Shown here: one piece after another, positions 22,430-34,000 of the stretch
Position numbering within the stretch: position 1 is the first letter of the stretch
Layout: the number at the start of each line of letters is the position of its first letter
DNA from: Hemicordylus capensis
Taxonomy: Eukaryota > Chordata > Lepidosauria > Squamata > Cordylidae
Assembly: GCF_027244095.1 (NCBI RefSeq)
Contig: NC_069669.1
Location: 10,008,501 to 10,072,500 of the forward strand
Length of the DNA: 64,000 nucleotides
Reading direction: 5' to 3'
Notes under the pieces: generated by a model
The model's database searches: none
What the model was told of the DNA's origin: nothing
What the model saw: the letters and a program-made list of their open reading frames with translations, nothing else
Program-made: the position numbers and the translations under genes

Positions 22430-22690
22430 TATTTGTGGGCTTTGGCTGTCTGTCATCACCAGATAAGAAATGCATCTTTTCAGCTGCCAAAGGCTGATCA
22501 GTGAATTGCAGCATTATCTGCAGGTTTCAGAGGAACCCTTCCAGCGCGTGCAGCCATAAGCTGTCGCTGTGCCATAACTACCTTAATCGGCCTGCTTTTC
22601 TTCGTTCTTGTAGCTCTTCCTGTGAACCTGTTTAGCATTATTTGCGGCACTGCAGTACCTCAATCAGCTGCCTTGAGGGCTCATTGATGG
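22430..22690. other. Possible ancient conserved element (LF-SINE-like)
   Basis: The stretch with ATAAGAAATGCATCTTTTCA, CAGTGAATTGCAGCATTATC, TGCAGGTTTCAGAGGAA and CGCTGTGCCATAACTACC is not like the young repeats around it. From memory it resembles the LF-SINE family, copies of which are ultraconserved in vertebrates. This was not checked by alignment. Confidence 0.35.
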
Positions 22691-23299
22691 GGTGGGAGAA
22701 ACAGCAGGGTATAACTTAACGAGTAACACGGAAAGCTCAGGAGATCCTAATGAGTGCTGTGGAACTGTATTCCCAACTCTTATACTGTTTTCCCCAACTC
22801 TTTCATACAGTTTTTCAGTTAATATAATTTTCAGCAGCATGCAGCATTGCATTGTGGGTCGGATCCAGTTTATCCACTTGAAGAACCTTTGAATCCTCAC
22901 TGGTGCTTCCTCTTTATCCTCATTATTCCTCTGTGCTACTCTCCTGAATACATCCCTCACACCCTGTGTTCAGGAATTCCAGAAGTCCATGAAAATATGA
23001 TCATGGATTAGATCAGGTATAGGCAGTTCTTTCCCCAGTCCACGAGTTGCCTTAGAGCCCCCACCAAGCACCACTCTGTCACTCCTGATCTGCAACCACG
23101 TTGTGTAGAGAGAGAGCAAAGGAAATACATATTGTACGTTAAAGAGCCATTTCAGTAATATAATGAAATACATTCTGATCTGGAGGCTTTGCCAGAGCTG
23201 ATGAGAGCAAGCATGGAAAATTATATTCTCATCCAACCTCAAGCTGAATGAAAGGTTGCCTGTGTATCAACTCCGGTCAGTGGTCTTTGCTCTTTTTCA

Positions 23300-23580
23300 G
23301 GTGGGGGACACCTTGGCAAAAAACCTTCCAACCTGAGAGCCGTTTCCCACTGTGCTGACCTCCACGCAGTGCTGTGCTTTTCTCGGTGCTGGGAGGGCCC
23401 TTTAAGAGAGACGGAGCCCTTCTTCAGAGCTCAAGGTGGAAAGCCCTGGAAAGGGCTATCGGTCACAGCAGGCCATGCAGGAGCTCCAGAGGGCTCTGTT
23501 TCCCTTCAAGGAATCCCCTCCCTGGAAACAGCACCGCACAGTGCTGTGGAGGTGCCAGGAAGATGGTACCCAGAGGTCTG
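23300..23580. repeat. Dispersed repeat, copy 1 of a pair
   Basis: GAGAGCCGTTTCCCACTGTG, CTTTTCTCGGTGCTGG and GCCCTTTAAGAGAGA are shared in order with 25808-26050. It shows no coding sequence and no family was recognised. Confidence 0.5.
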
Positions 23581-23674
23581 CCGGGGGTCTTCAACTTTGG
23601 CCGAAGCTTTACACAGGCCCAGTAAACGTTTATTTAAGTATTTGTTATATTTCTCTACTCCCTGAGAGAGTACG

Positions 23675-23993
23675 ATAGGAGAGCTGGTAGCAAGCATGAA
23701 TGGTCCCCTTTGCTAAGCAGGGTCTGCCCTGGTTGTATATATGAATGGGAGACTAGAAATGTCAGCACTGGAAGAGATTCCTGTTAAGGGATGGGGCTGC
23801 TCTGGGAAGATCACCTACCTGCTTGCATGCAGAAGGTCCCAGGTTCAATCCCTGGCAGCATCTCCGAGAGAGGACTGGGCAAGAGACTCCTGCCTGCAAT
23901 CTTGGAGGAGCCGCTGCCAGTCTGGGTAGACAATACTGAGCTAGGTAGACCAATTGCCTGTCTCGGTAGAAGGCAGCTTCCTAGGTTCCTATG
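23675..23993 (+). mobile_element. 5S-headed tRNA SINE (long form)
   Basis: The head TTTGCTAAGCAGGGTCTGCC is followed by the body and the tail GGCAGCTTCCTAGGTTCC. Unusually, its B-box-like AGGTTCAATCCC is intact. Confidence 0.75.
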
Positions 23994-24185
23994 CGCTGCC
24001 TCTCTCGGCAGTGTACATAATCCAAGTTACACTACAAAAATAAAACAAAAAACATTTTCACAGAATGAAAACAAAAACAGTCCACAGAATAAAACAATTT
24101 CACAGAGTAAAATAAACAATTTACCACTAGTTTTTAATTAAAAGCCTGGGAAATAGCTGTAAGGGTCTTTTAAAAAGAGAGCGTC

Positions 24186-24540
24186 TTCTTCACTACAAGC
24201 CCTACCACCCATTGAGATCATCTGAGGAGGTCCGTCTCCAGTTACTGCCAACTCGTTTGGTGGCTACACAGAGACGGGCCTTCTCGGTCGCTGCCCCAGG
24301 ATTGTGGGATGCACTCCCTGCTGAGATAGGATCCTCCCCATCTCTGGCAACTTTTTAAAAAAACACCTGAAAACCCATCTTTTCACTCAAGCTTTCTCAG
24401 CTTTTTAAAACTGTTTTAATTTTATGGTTGTTTTTAAACTGTTGATTTTGTTTTAACTTTTACATGTGTTTTGATTGTTATCCGCCCAGAGATGAATGTT
24501 TGGGCGGTATGTACGTTTTAAAGATACATAAATAAATAAA
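24186..24540 (+). mobile_element. L2-like LINE: ORF2 C-terminus and 3' end
   Basis: The sense strand gives RAFSVAAPGLWDALPAEIGS followed by a 3' end with CCGCCCAGAGATGAATGTTT and a TAAATAAATAAA tail. It is 5'-truncated. Confidence 0.65.
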
Positions 24541-24980
24541 AGCACCCAGAGATGGAGAAGCTCTTCTTTTGATAGGAAGCATATTCCAAATCCCTGGGGT
24601 AGCCACAGAGAAGGCTCAGTCCCCACCAGGTGAACAGGCGTCAACCATAACTGGACCTCCCCAGATGATCTTATAGACAGCAAGGTTCATGACCAAGGAG
24701 GTGCTCTCTTAAGGCCCCTGGGCCCAAGCCGTTCAGGGCTTGATTGGTAATAACCAGCACTGTGTATTTTGCTCGGAAGCATTAGTCACGGAGCCACTCT
24801 TGGGTAGTTGCCTCAGGCCCCCTGGCCTTAACAGTGAAGACCACTGGCGTTGATCTCTCTTTCGATTGTATGGGAAAGGGTCTCCAAACCTCAAGTTCTG
24901 GAGCCTACTCTCAGCAGGCCCGTCTTGCTTCCGAGGATGGCCAGGGTTCTAGAATGTGGTCATGTCAAGGGTCTCATTAT

Positions 24981-25085
24981 GGGATTGGTTCTGGAACCCC
25001 TGAACCAATCACACCCTTTTTCCAAGAGGAGGGTTAAGTGGAAGGCCGGGCAGCTCTTTCCGCTGCCTCCCCCCACCTTGAAAAA
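24981..25085 (+). promoter_or_regulatory. Likely proximal promoter/5' UTR of KLHL10
   Basis: Two CCAAT-type boxes flank the likely start region: ATTGG at 24984-24988 and CCAAT at 25005-25009. They lie 80-100 bases before the coding start, and no CpG-rich block is present, which fits a tissue-restricted gene. The start site is not determined. Confidence 0.4.
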
Positions 25086-28000
25086 ATGGATGATGCCTCC
25101 GCTTCGGCGGGATACTCTCACCGCCACATGGAGAGGAAGATGAGCGCCATGGCGTGTACAGTCTTCAACGAACTTCGGCTGGAAGGGAAGCTCTGTGACG
25201 TCATCATCAAGGTCAACGGGTGCGAGTTCAACGCCCACAAGAATATCCTCTGTAGCTGCAGCTCCTATTTTAGGTTGGTGCCTCAGAGAGACTCGAGCGG
25301 CGGCTCCTCATTCAAAGGCCTCTCAAAGTGGTGATTCTCTTGTATTTAGCAGGGGGAGAGCAGCTGGCCCTGTCCGACTCGAGAACAGCATCAGTGGTTG
25401 TGGCTGGTGTCTACTCGGTGTTGGCTTTTAGACTGAGCCCCTTGCAGACAGGGAAGCAACTTTATTTATTTATTTATTTATTTTATTTCTCTATGTGACG
25501 CGGTTTATAAATATTTTGAAAAGCAGTATATAAATATTCATAGTTGTATGTCAATATTTGTAGTCTTCTGCCCAGACTTGCAGGATTCTGACCAGTATCT
25601 TGGCCTCTTGCTCTTGGCACATTCTGACCAGTATCTTGACCCCTTACTCTAGATGCTAATTCTAAAACTCGTTAGAATTAGCACAACCGTCAACCAATTG
25701 AAGGGGCAGAAAAAATCTGCCTTTTAACCAAAGTAATCACATTACCATTAACCTCCATAGGGGTGCCACCTTGAGAGAACACATCTTAGTGATCTCCACT
25801 ATTTTTCAAGAGGGGGCCACTTTGGCAAAAAAAACCCAACAACCCTTCAATGTGAGAGTCATTTCCCACTGTGCTGAGCTCTGCAGAGGATGGCGCTTTT
25901 CTCAGTGCTGGCCGAGTGCCCTTTAAGAAAGATGCAGCCCTCTCTTCAGAGCGACACACTCCGTGCATGCCTTCCAAGATGGCGCAGGGGTTCAAGTTTC
26001 CCTTCAAGGAGAGACACACACACACACACACCCGGCACAGTGAGAAGGGTTGCCTCCACATGGCGCCAGGGAGATTGTGCAGCAGAGTATTCCACTTCAG
26101 CTATAGCTTCACACCATCCCAACAAGCACTTAGGGGGTGCCCAAAGGGTTGTCAGAGGCCACAATCTCCTTATCATGAAGAATGCTGAAGGTATGCCAAT
26201 GTAATGGTTCGGAAGAGAGGCCATCTTTAATTTTCTTGGTCAGTCCCTATTCCACTTCTCCCTGCTTTGAGGCAGAGGTGGCCCTGAGAGCGTTCCCCCT
26301 TCTAGATGCCCCAACCCAAAGGGGTTCTTGGATCCACACATCACCCCTCTGTTGATGGGTGGCAAGAGCCAAGGAGTCACGTCCAGAGGGCAATTAATTG
26401 TGGCTGGGGATGGTGGGAGTTGTAGTTTAGCAGCAGCTGGAGGCCCATAGGGTGGGAAAGCCCTATCCCAGAGTATTTAGGGCTTGAAATGTAAAAAACA
26501 AAACAACCCAGGACCTTGAACTGAGCCTGGAAACAAACTGGCAGCGCATGAAGTGGGCAGAGAATCAGTGGCATCTGATCTGCTGCTGCTGCGGATATTT
26601 ATATGCTGCTTTTCAATGAAAAATTCTCAAAATGGTTTACAAAGAAAACAAATAATTAAGTAAGATGGCGCCCTGTCCCCAAAGGGCTCACAATCTTAAG
26701 ACAGGGTTTCTTAACCTTGGGCCCCCAGATGATGCTGGACTACAACACCCATCATCCTCAGCCACAAAGGCCGTGTCTGGGCATGATGGGAGTTGTAGTC
26801 CAGCAAGGGGGCCCAAGGTTAAGAAACCCTGATCTAAGAAGAAAGGAAGCAGACGCCAGCAACAGCCACTGGAGGGATACTGTGAAAGCATAAGGGCAGT
26901 CTGGCTGGATCAGGTCCAAGGCCTATATCTAGTCCAGCATCTCGCCTTCCCCAGTGGCCCACCAGCTGCCTCTGGGAAGCTCTCAAGCAGGATACGGAGG
27001 CGTGCCCCCTCTCCTGCTACTGCTCCCCTGCAAGTGGTATTTGGAGACATCGTGCCTCTGAGGCTGGAGGTAGCCTATAGCCATCAGGATTAGTGCCACT
27101 GATAGACTTGTGCACCTCTTACAGCTATCTAAGCCATCATCACATCCCATGGCGGAGAGTTCCATAGATCAGTTATGCACTCCATAAGGACAGCCTTGCT
27201 GTGCTGGGGTGGGATAGGGACATTGCTCTCCCACTGCTAAATAGAAGAGAATCGCCACTCAGAATGTGCCTCTCTGCTCAGTTAGCAAAGGATGGCCCCA
27301 GGTAAACCCTGGCAGCCGTTCTGAGCCAATTGGCGTTTCCGAGCTGTCTTCAAGGGCAGCCCCGCAGAAAGTACATTGCAGCAGTAATCCAGTCTGGATT
27401 CCATGGGAAGGATGTCTGGGAATTAGGAGCATCGCTCAGGAAGAGGAAATCTGTCAGCTTTCTCTCCATGAAGAGAGAATATGGCGCCACCCTGCCTGTG
27501 TTCCCTCTAACAGGGATTCCCAGATCTTGTTGACTACAACTCCCAGAATCCCCAGCTGCAATGGCTGTTGCCTGGGGATTATGGGAGTTGTAGTTAACAA
27601 CATCTCGGAATCTCTGTTAGAGAGAACTCTGCACCCTTCCATTTTCTATTGACCTATGGTATTGGGAGGCTGCATACATACAGGTGAAACTCGGAAAATT
27701 AGAATATCGTGCAAAAGTCCATTAATTTCAGTAATGCAAATTAAAAGGTGAAACTGATATATGAGACAGATGCATTACATGCAAAGCGAGATAAGTCAAG
27801 CCTTAATTTGTTATAATTGTGATGATCATGGCGTACAACTCATGAAAACCCCAAATCCACAATCTCAGAAAATTAGAATATTACATGGAACCAAGAAGAC
27901 AAGGATTGAAGAATAGAACAATATTGGACCTCTGAAAAGTATACAGTGTACTGTGCTTGATTGGCCAGCAAACTCACCTGACCTGACCCCATAGAGAATC

Positions 28001-31000
28001 TATGGGGCATTGCCAAGAGAAGGATGAGAGACATGAGACCAAACAATGCAGAATTGCTGAAGGCCGCTAATGAAGCATCCTGGTCTTCCATAATACCTCA
28101 TCAGTGCCACAGGCTGATAGCATCCATGCCACGCCGCATTGAGGCAGTAATTGCTGCAAAAGGGGCCCAAACCAAGTACTGAATACATACGCATGCTTAT
28201 ACTTTTCAGAGGTCCGATATTGTTCTATTCTTCAATCATTGTCTTCTTGGTTCCATGTAATATTCTAATTTTCTGAGATTGTGGATTTGGGGTTTTCATG
28301 AGCTGCACGCCATGATCATCACAATTATAACAAATTAAGGCTTGACTTATCTCGCTTTGCATGTAATGCGTCTGTCTCATATATCAGTTTCACCTTTTAA
28401 TTTGCATTACTGAAATTAATGGACTTTTGCACGATATTCTAATTTTCTGAGTTTCACCTGTATATGTTCTTTTGAGCAACCTGGGTATGGATGTGGATGC
28501 ACCCATCGCTTGTGCAGGAGAAAAATCTGCTTAGAATAGACCTAATTTTAGCGGGGGGGGGGGGTTCCATGTCATTTCCACTGACATGCTCACAGAATGT
28601 ACAGTTATGATTTTTTGGCCTGGGATGTGCCCTAAAATAGCACGTGTCTCTAAGCTGTTGCTTTGTAGTGGCACCTGGACAGGTTTAGAAGGAAATATGG
28701 TAGTCAGGAAGAGTGGGGTACCAGCAACCACTGTGAGTACTTCCATCCTTGGTTTTTTGGTAATGGTGATAAGAGAGGTGCAGCAAGCAGACTGGTCTGA
28801 GGGGCTTAGACTCAGAGAGGACTTAGACTCAGATACAAAGCAGATGCTCTTCCACTGAGCTACGGCCCCATCCCCTAAAGCAGGGGTAGGCAACCTTGGC
28901 TGTCCTGCTGTCACATCGGAAGCTGCCTTCTATCAAGTCAAACCCTTGGTCCATCTAGCTCAGGATTGTCTACACAGACTGGCAGCGGCTTCTCCAAGGT
29001 TTCAGGCAAGAGTCTCAGGCCTGTCTTGGAGATGCCGCCAGGGAGGGAACCTGGGACCTTCTGCATGCAAGCAGGGAGGTGCTCTTCCCAGAGTGGCCCC
29101 CTCTCCTAAGAGAAATCTCTTACCATGCTTGCACATGGAGTCTCCCATTCAAATGCAAACCAGGGTGGGCCCTGTTTAGCAAAGGGGACACTTCCGGCTT
29201 GCTGCCACAAGACCAACTCTCCTTTCCCCCTCCTCCTGCTTTGAGGGGCCTCAAGATCTAACCAAGGCGGGTGAGAAGGAGTTTGTGTCCTCTTTTTCCA
29301 GAGCCTTGTTTACCAGTAGCTGGAACAACACAGAGAAGAGAGTATATAATATTCCTGGCATAACCCCAGATATGATGAAGCTCATTATCGAATACGCCTA
29401 CACGAGGACAGTGCCCATCACCGTGGACAATGTAGAGAGACTCTTGGTGGCCGCCGACCAGTTCAACGTGATGGGCATCGTCCGGGCTTGTTCCGACTTC
29501 ATGAAGTGCCAACTGTGTCTCGAGAATTGCATCGGCATCTGCAAATTCACCGAGTACTACTACTGCCCTGACCTGAGGCAGACGGCCTACATGTTCATCC
29601 TGCACAACTTTGAGGAGATGGTGAAAGCGTCTACTGAATTCCTGGAGCTCTCGGTCAATGAGTTTAAGGACATCATTGAAAAGGACGAACTCAACGTGAA
29701 ACAGGAAGACGCCGTCTTCGAGGCCATCCTCAAGTGGATCGCCCACAACCCCCTGAGCAGGAAACAGCACATGGCAGTCCTGCTTCCAAAGGTGAGCCCT
29801 TCATCGCCGCTTGGGCTGTTTGCAGGTCTGCTGTGCTGTGGCTGAAACTTAAGCTTGTGAAAGAATATTCTCTGAGGATATCGGAGAATATACTCCGAGA
29901 ATATTCTCCGAAAATTCTCCGAATATTCTCCAATAGGATGGGTAGCATAATTCTCCAAAATATTCTCTCCCATGCTAAATAATGCAGGAGAATATTCTTT
30001 TATGTCTGCTTTTCACACACTTGAGGAGGATGTATGAAGTGGCAGAGTCAGCAGGGAGGCTCACTAGATGTCTCTCAGTCCCCTCTGACTATTGGCAGTA
30101 ACACCACCGCACAGGTCCTTCTGGGCTCTTTTCGCTCTCCCTGCCTTTTCAGAAGGCAAGGAGAGCAGAACAAGCTCGGCTGGAGGAGGAAGGAGAGATT
30201 ATGCAGGCAGGGTACAGACTGATGGGTAGAGTACGCCATAGGAAACAGAGAAAATTAGGAAGCTACCTTCTGCTGAGTCAGACCCTTGGTCCATCTAGCT
30301 CAGCATTGTCTACCCAGACTGGCGGCAGCAGCTTCTCCAAGGTTGCAGGCAGGAGTCTCTCTCAGCCCTGTCTTGGAGATGCTGCCAGGGAGGGAACTTG
30401 GAACCTTCTGCATGCAAGCAGGCAGGTGCTCTTCTCAGAGGGGTCCCATCCCCTAAAGGGGAATCTCTTACACTGCTCAAACATGTAGTCTCCCATCCAA
30501 TTGCAAACTGAGGCAGACCCTGCTTAGCAAAGGGGACAGTTCCTGCTCACTACCCCAAGGCCAGAGCTCCTTCCCTTCTCTCCGCAGGTGCGCCTGGCCT
30601 TGATGCACGCCGAGTACTTCATGAACAACGTCAAAATGCACGACTACGTCAAGGACAGCGAGGAGTGCAAGCCCATCGTGATCGACGCCCTGAAGGCCAT
30701 GTACGACCTCAACATGAACGGCCCGTCCAGCTCCGACTTCACCAACCCGCTGACGAGGCCCCGCCTGCCGTACGCCATCTTGTTCGCCATCGGCGGCTGG
30801 AGCGGCGGGAGCCCGACCAACGCCATCGAGACGTACGATGCCCGGGCGGACCGCTGGGTGAACGTGACGTGCCAGCAGGAGAGCCCCCGGGCCTACCACG
30901 GGGCGGCCTACTTGAAGGGCTACGTCTACATCATCGGGGGCTTCGACAGCGTGGACTACTTCAACAGCGTCAAGCGGTTCGAGCCCGTCAAGAAGACGTG

Positions 31001-34000
31001 GCACCAGGTGGCCCCCATGCACTCGCGGCGCTGCTACGTGAGCGTCACCGTCCTCGAGAACTTCATCTACGCCATGGGTGGCTTCGACGGCTACGTGCGC
31101 CTCAACACGGCTGAGAGGTACGAGCCCGAGACCAACCAGTGGACCCTGATAGCCCCCATGCACGAGCAGAGGAGTGATGCGAGCGCCACCACCCTGTACG
31201 GAAAGGTAACCGAGAACGAAACGGGATCCGGGTGTGTGTCGGAGGTCCGGCCGCTAGGGCGGTCCGGGGAGGGCGGGGCTGGTCTCGTGGAAGCGAGCAT
31301 GACTTGTCCCCTTTGCTAAGCAGGGTCTGCCCTGGTTTGCATTGGAATGGGAGACCACATGTGAGCACTGTAAGATATTCCCCTGAGGGATAGGGCCACT
31401 CTGGGAAGAGCATCTGCGTGCTTGCGGGAAGAAAGTTCCCAGTTCCCTCCCTGGCAGCATCTCCAGATAGGGCTGAGAGAGACGCTTGCCTGTAGCTTTG
31501 GAGAAGCTGCTGCCAGTCTGGGTAGACAATCCTGAGTTAGATGGACCAAGGGTCTGACTCAGTAGAAGGCAGTGTCCTATATTCCACCCACTTTGCATGC
31601 AGAAGGTCTCAGGTTCAATCCCTGGCAGCATTTCAAGGTACCCCTGGAAGAGTCTCCTGCCTGCTACCTTGGAGAGCCGCTGCCAGTCTGTGTAGACAAG
31701 ATTGACCTAGAAAGACCAATTGTCTGATTCAGTAGAAGATAGTTTTCTATGTTCCTAAGCAGAGGCAGGCAACTTTTGACACTCCAGCTGTTGACCTACA
31801 ACTCTCAAGGAGTTATAGGTTGCTGGTGCTGGGATTGTGTTGGGGTTGCTGGGTCTGACCCAAAGTCTCACTTCGTTTTGCCTCCTTCTGAGGGCCTGGG
31901 AGTCCATGACCCAGCTGGGGAGGTTGGTAGGATCTGGGAAGATGAATGCTCACTGTGATGTTTGACAAGGTCTTCACCCCTAGAGATGGAAAGGAGGTGA
32001 TCACATTGCAAGACCTGAAGCTTTCTGTGTGTCCTCATCCTTTGACCATCGAGCCTGTAGCAGCCAGATTGGCAAAGGTGTCTTCAAAGCTTTTAAAGGT
32101 TTAAAACACACACAAACTACTATTCAGTTTTATCAACATTGGAGGAATGAAAATGGCAGGAATGTCCTCCAAAAATCACTCCATGGCGAGAGTTCAACCA
32201 GTGGTTCATTGTCACTCTTACTCTGACCCTGTGCAAAAATGACTGCAAATTGACCCTAATGGTTTGGGGATAGGGATGAAGAAGGCCTGATAAGACAAAG
32301 GAACATAGGCAGCTGCCATATACTGAGTCAAACCATTGGTCTTTCTAGTTCAGTATTGTCTACCCAGACTGGCAGTGGCTTCTCCAGGAGCCTCTCTCAG
32401 CCCTGTCTTGGAGATGCTGCCAGTGAGGGAACTTGGAACCTTCTGCTCCTCCCAGCATGGCTCCATCCCCTGTGGGGAAGATCTTACAGTGCTCACATGC
32501 AGAGGCGTATCTAGGGAAAATAGCACCTAGGGCAAGCAATGAAATTGCGCCCCCGTCCAAACATCTGACACCCATCTTTCAGATAACTTTACCATAATAT
32601 CAGCTCAAATATACAAGTCAAGCTCATTAATCTTTTAATATTTCAAAAACTATTTAGCAGTGGATGTAGCCAGACCAAAAAATGCTGGAAAACTACAAAT
32701 TTCAGTATGCTGGGGCTCATGAAATACCCAAATACTATGTGGAGGTGTACTTGGAAAACTAAACAGAAGTGCCTGTCTCATTCTCTACTATGCATTGTAG
32801 CATCACTATTACATAAGTTTAAAAAATAAATGGAGAATTTGACTTTTCTCAGATACTAGGGCCTTGCAGAGGCCATTTGAGCATGCGTAGTGGCCATTTT
32901 GTTTTCATTGGCCATTCTTTTTAGAAAATTTTCATTTTAAAAAATGGCACCCCCCTTCAAGTGGTGCCCGGGGCACGTGCCCTGCCTGCCCCACCCTAGA
33001 TACGCCCCTGCTCACATGTGGTCTCCCATTCAAATGCAACCAGGGCAGACCCTGCTTAGCTAGGGGGACAAGTAATGCCTGCGACCACAAGACCAGCTCT
33101 CCTCTCATAGACCAGCTCTCCTCTCAGGAAGCTATAAGTGTGACAGTGCTATTACATAGGGACATAGGAAGCTGCCATATACTGAGTCAGACCAATATGC
33201 ATTCCTAACACAGCACTCTTGTCAGATTATTCTTATTCATAATAATTTTGGATATATCACTGTTCAGCGAAAAATAAATTCTAGAGCAGTTTACATAGAA
33301 AATAATAATAATAAATAAAATGGTTCCCTGTCCCACAGGGGGTTGCAATCTAAAAAGAGACACAAAGAAGACACCACTAGCTTACTACTGGGAAGGAAGT
33401 TGTGCTGGGATTGGATAGGGACAGTTTCTCTTTCCCTGCCGAATGTAAGAGAATCGCCACTTTAAATGGCACCTCTTGGCCCAGTTAAAAGGGGCAAAGT
33501 TTAGGATTTCTTTAGCATAGATCTTAGGATAAATGGTATAAGATCAATTTTGTGTGTTTTCACGATAAACCTACAACATTTTAATGGTCCCCTTTTCTTT
33601 CCTGGCCTTATTATTATTATTATTTTAAAAAAAGGTCTACATATGCGGTGGCTTCAACGGGAATGAGTGCCTCTTTACGGCCGAGGTGTACGACGCCAAG
33701 ATTGATCAGTGGAGCTTGATCGCACCGATGAGAAGCAGGCGGAGCGGCATTGGCGTGATCGCGTACGGGGAGCACGTCTACGCCGTAAGGCCGGAGGGGT
33801 TCTTTATGTCTGTGATGGCGGGAGCCATGAGCAGCCCTTGCTTGATGTGGGAAAGGCGTTGGGTCAGCTCTTGCTCCTCTTGGCTTGGTATAGCCAGGCC
33901 GGCTCCACTTCGGCCCTCCTGCAGATGTTGGCCTACAACTCCCATCATCCCTGTCTATTGGCCACTGTGGCTGGGGATGATGGGAGTTGTAGTCCAAAAA

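Noticed and set aside
30477-31163. Long minus-strand frame of 228 codons over KLHL10 exon 3
   Set aside because: It is a shadow of the GC-rich Kelch-coding exon; the sense frame is clearly the real one.
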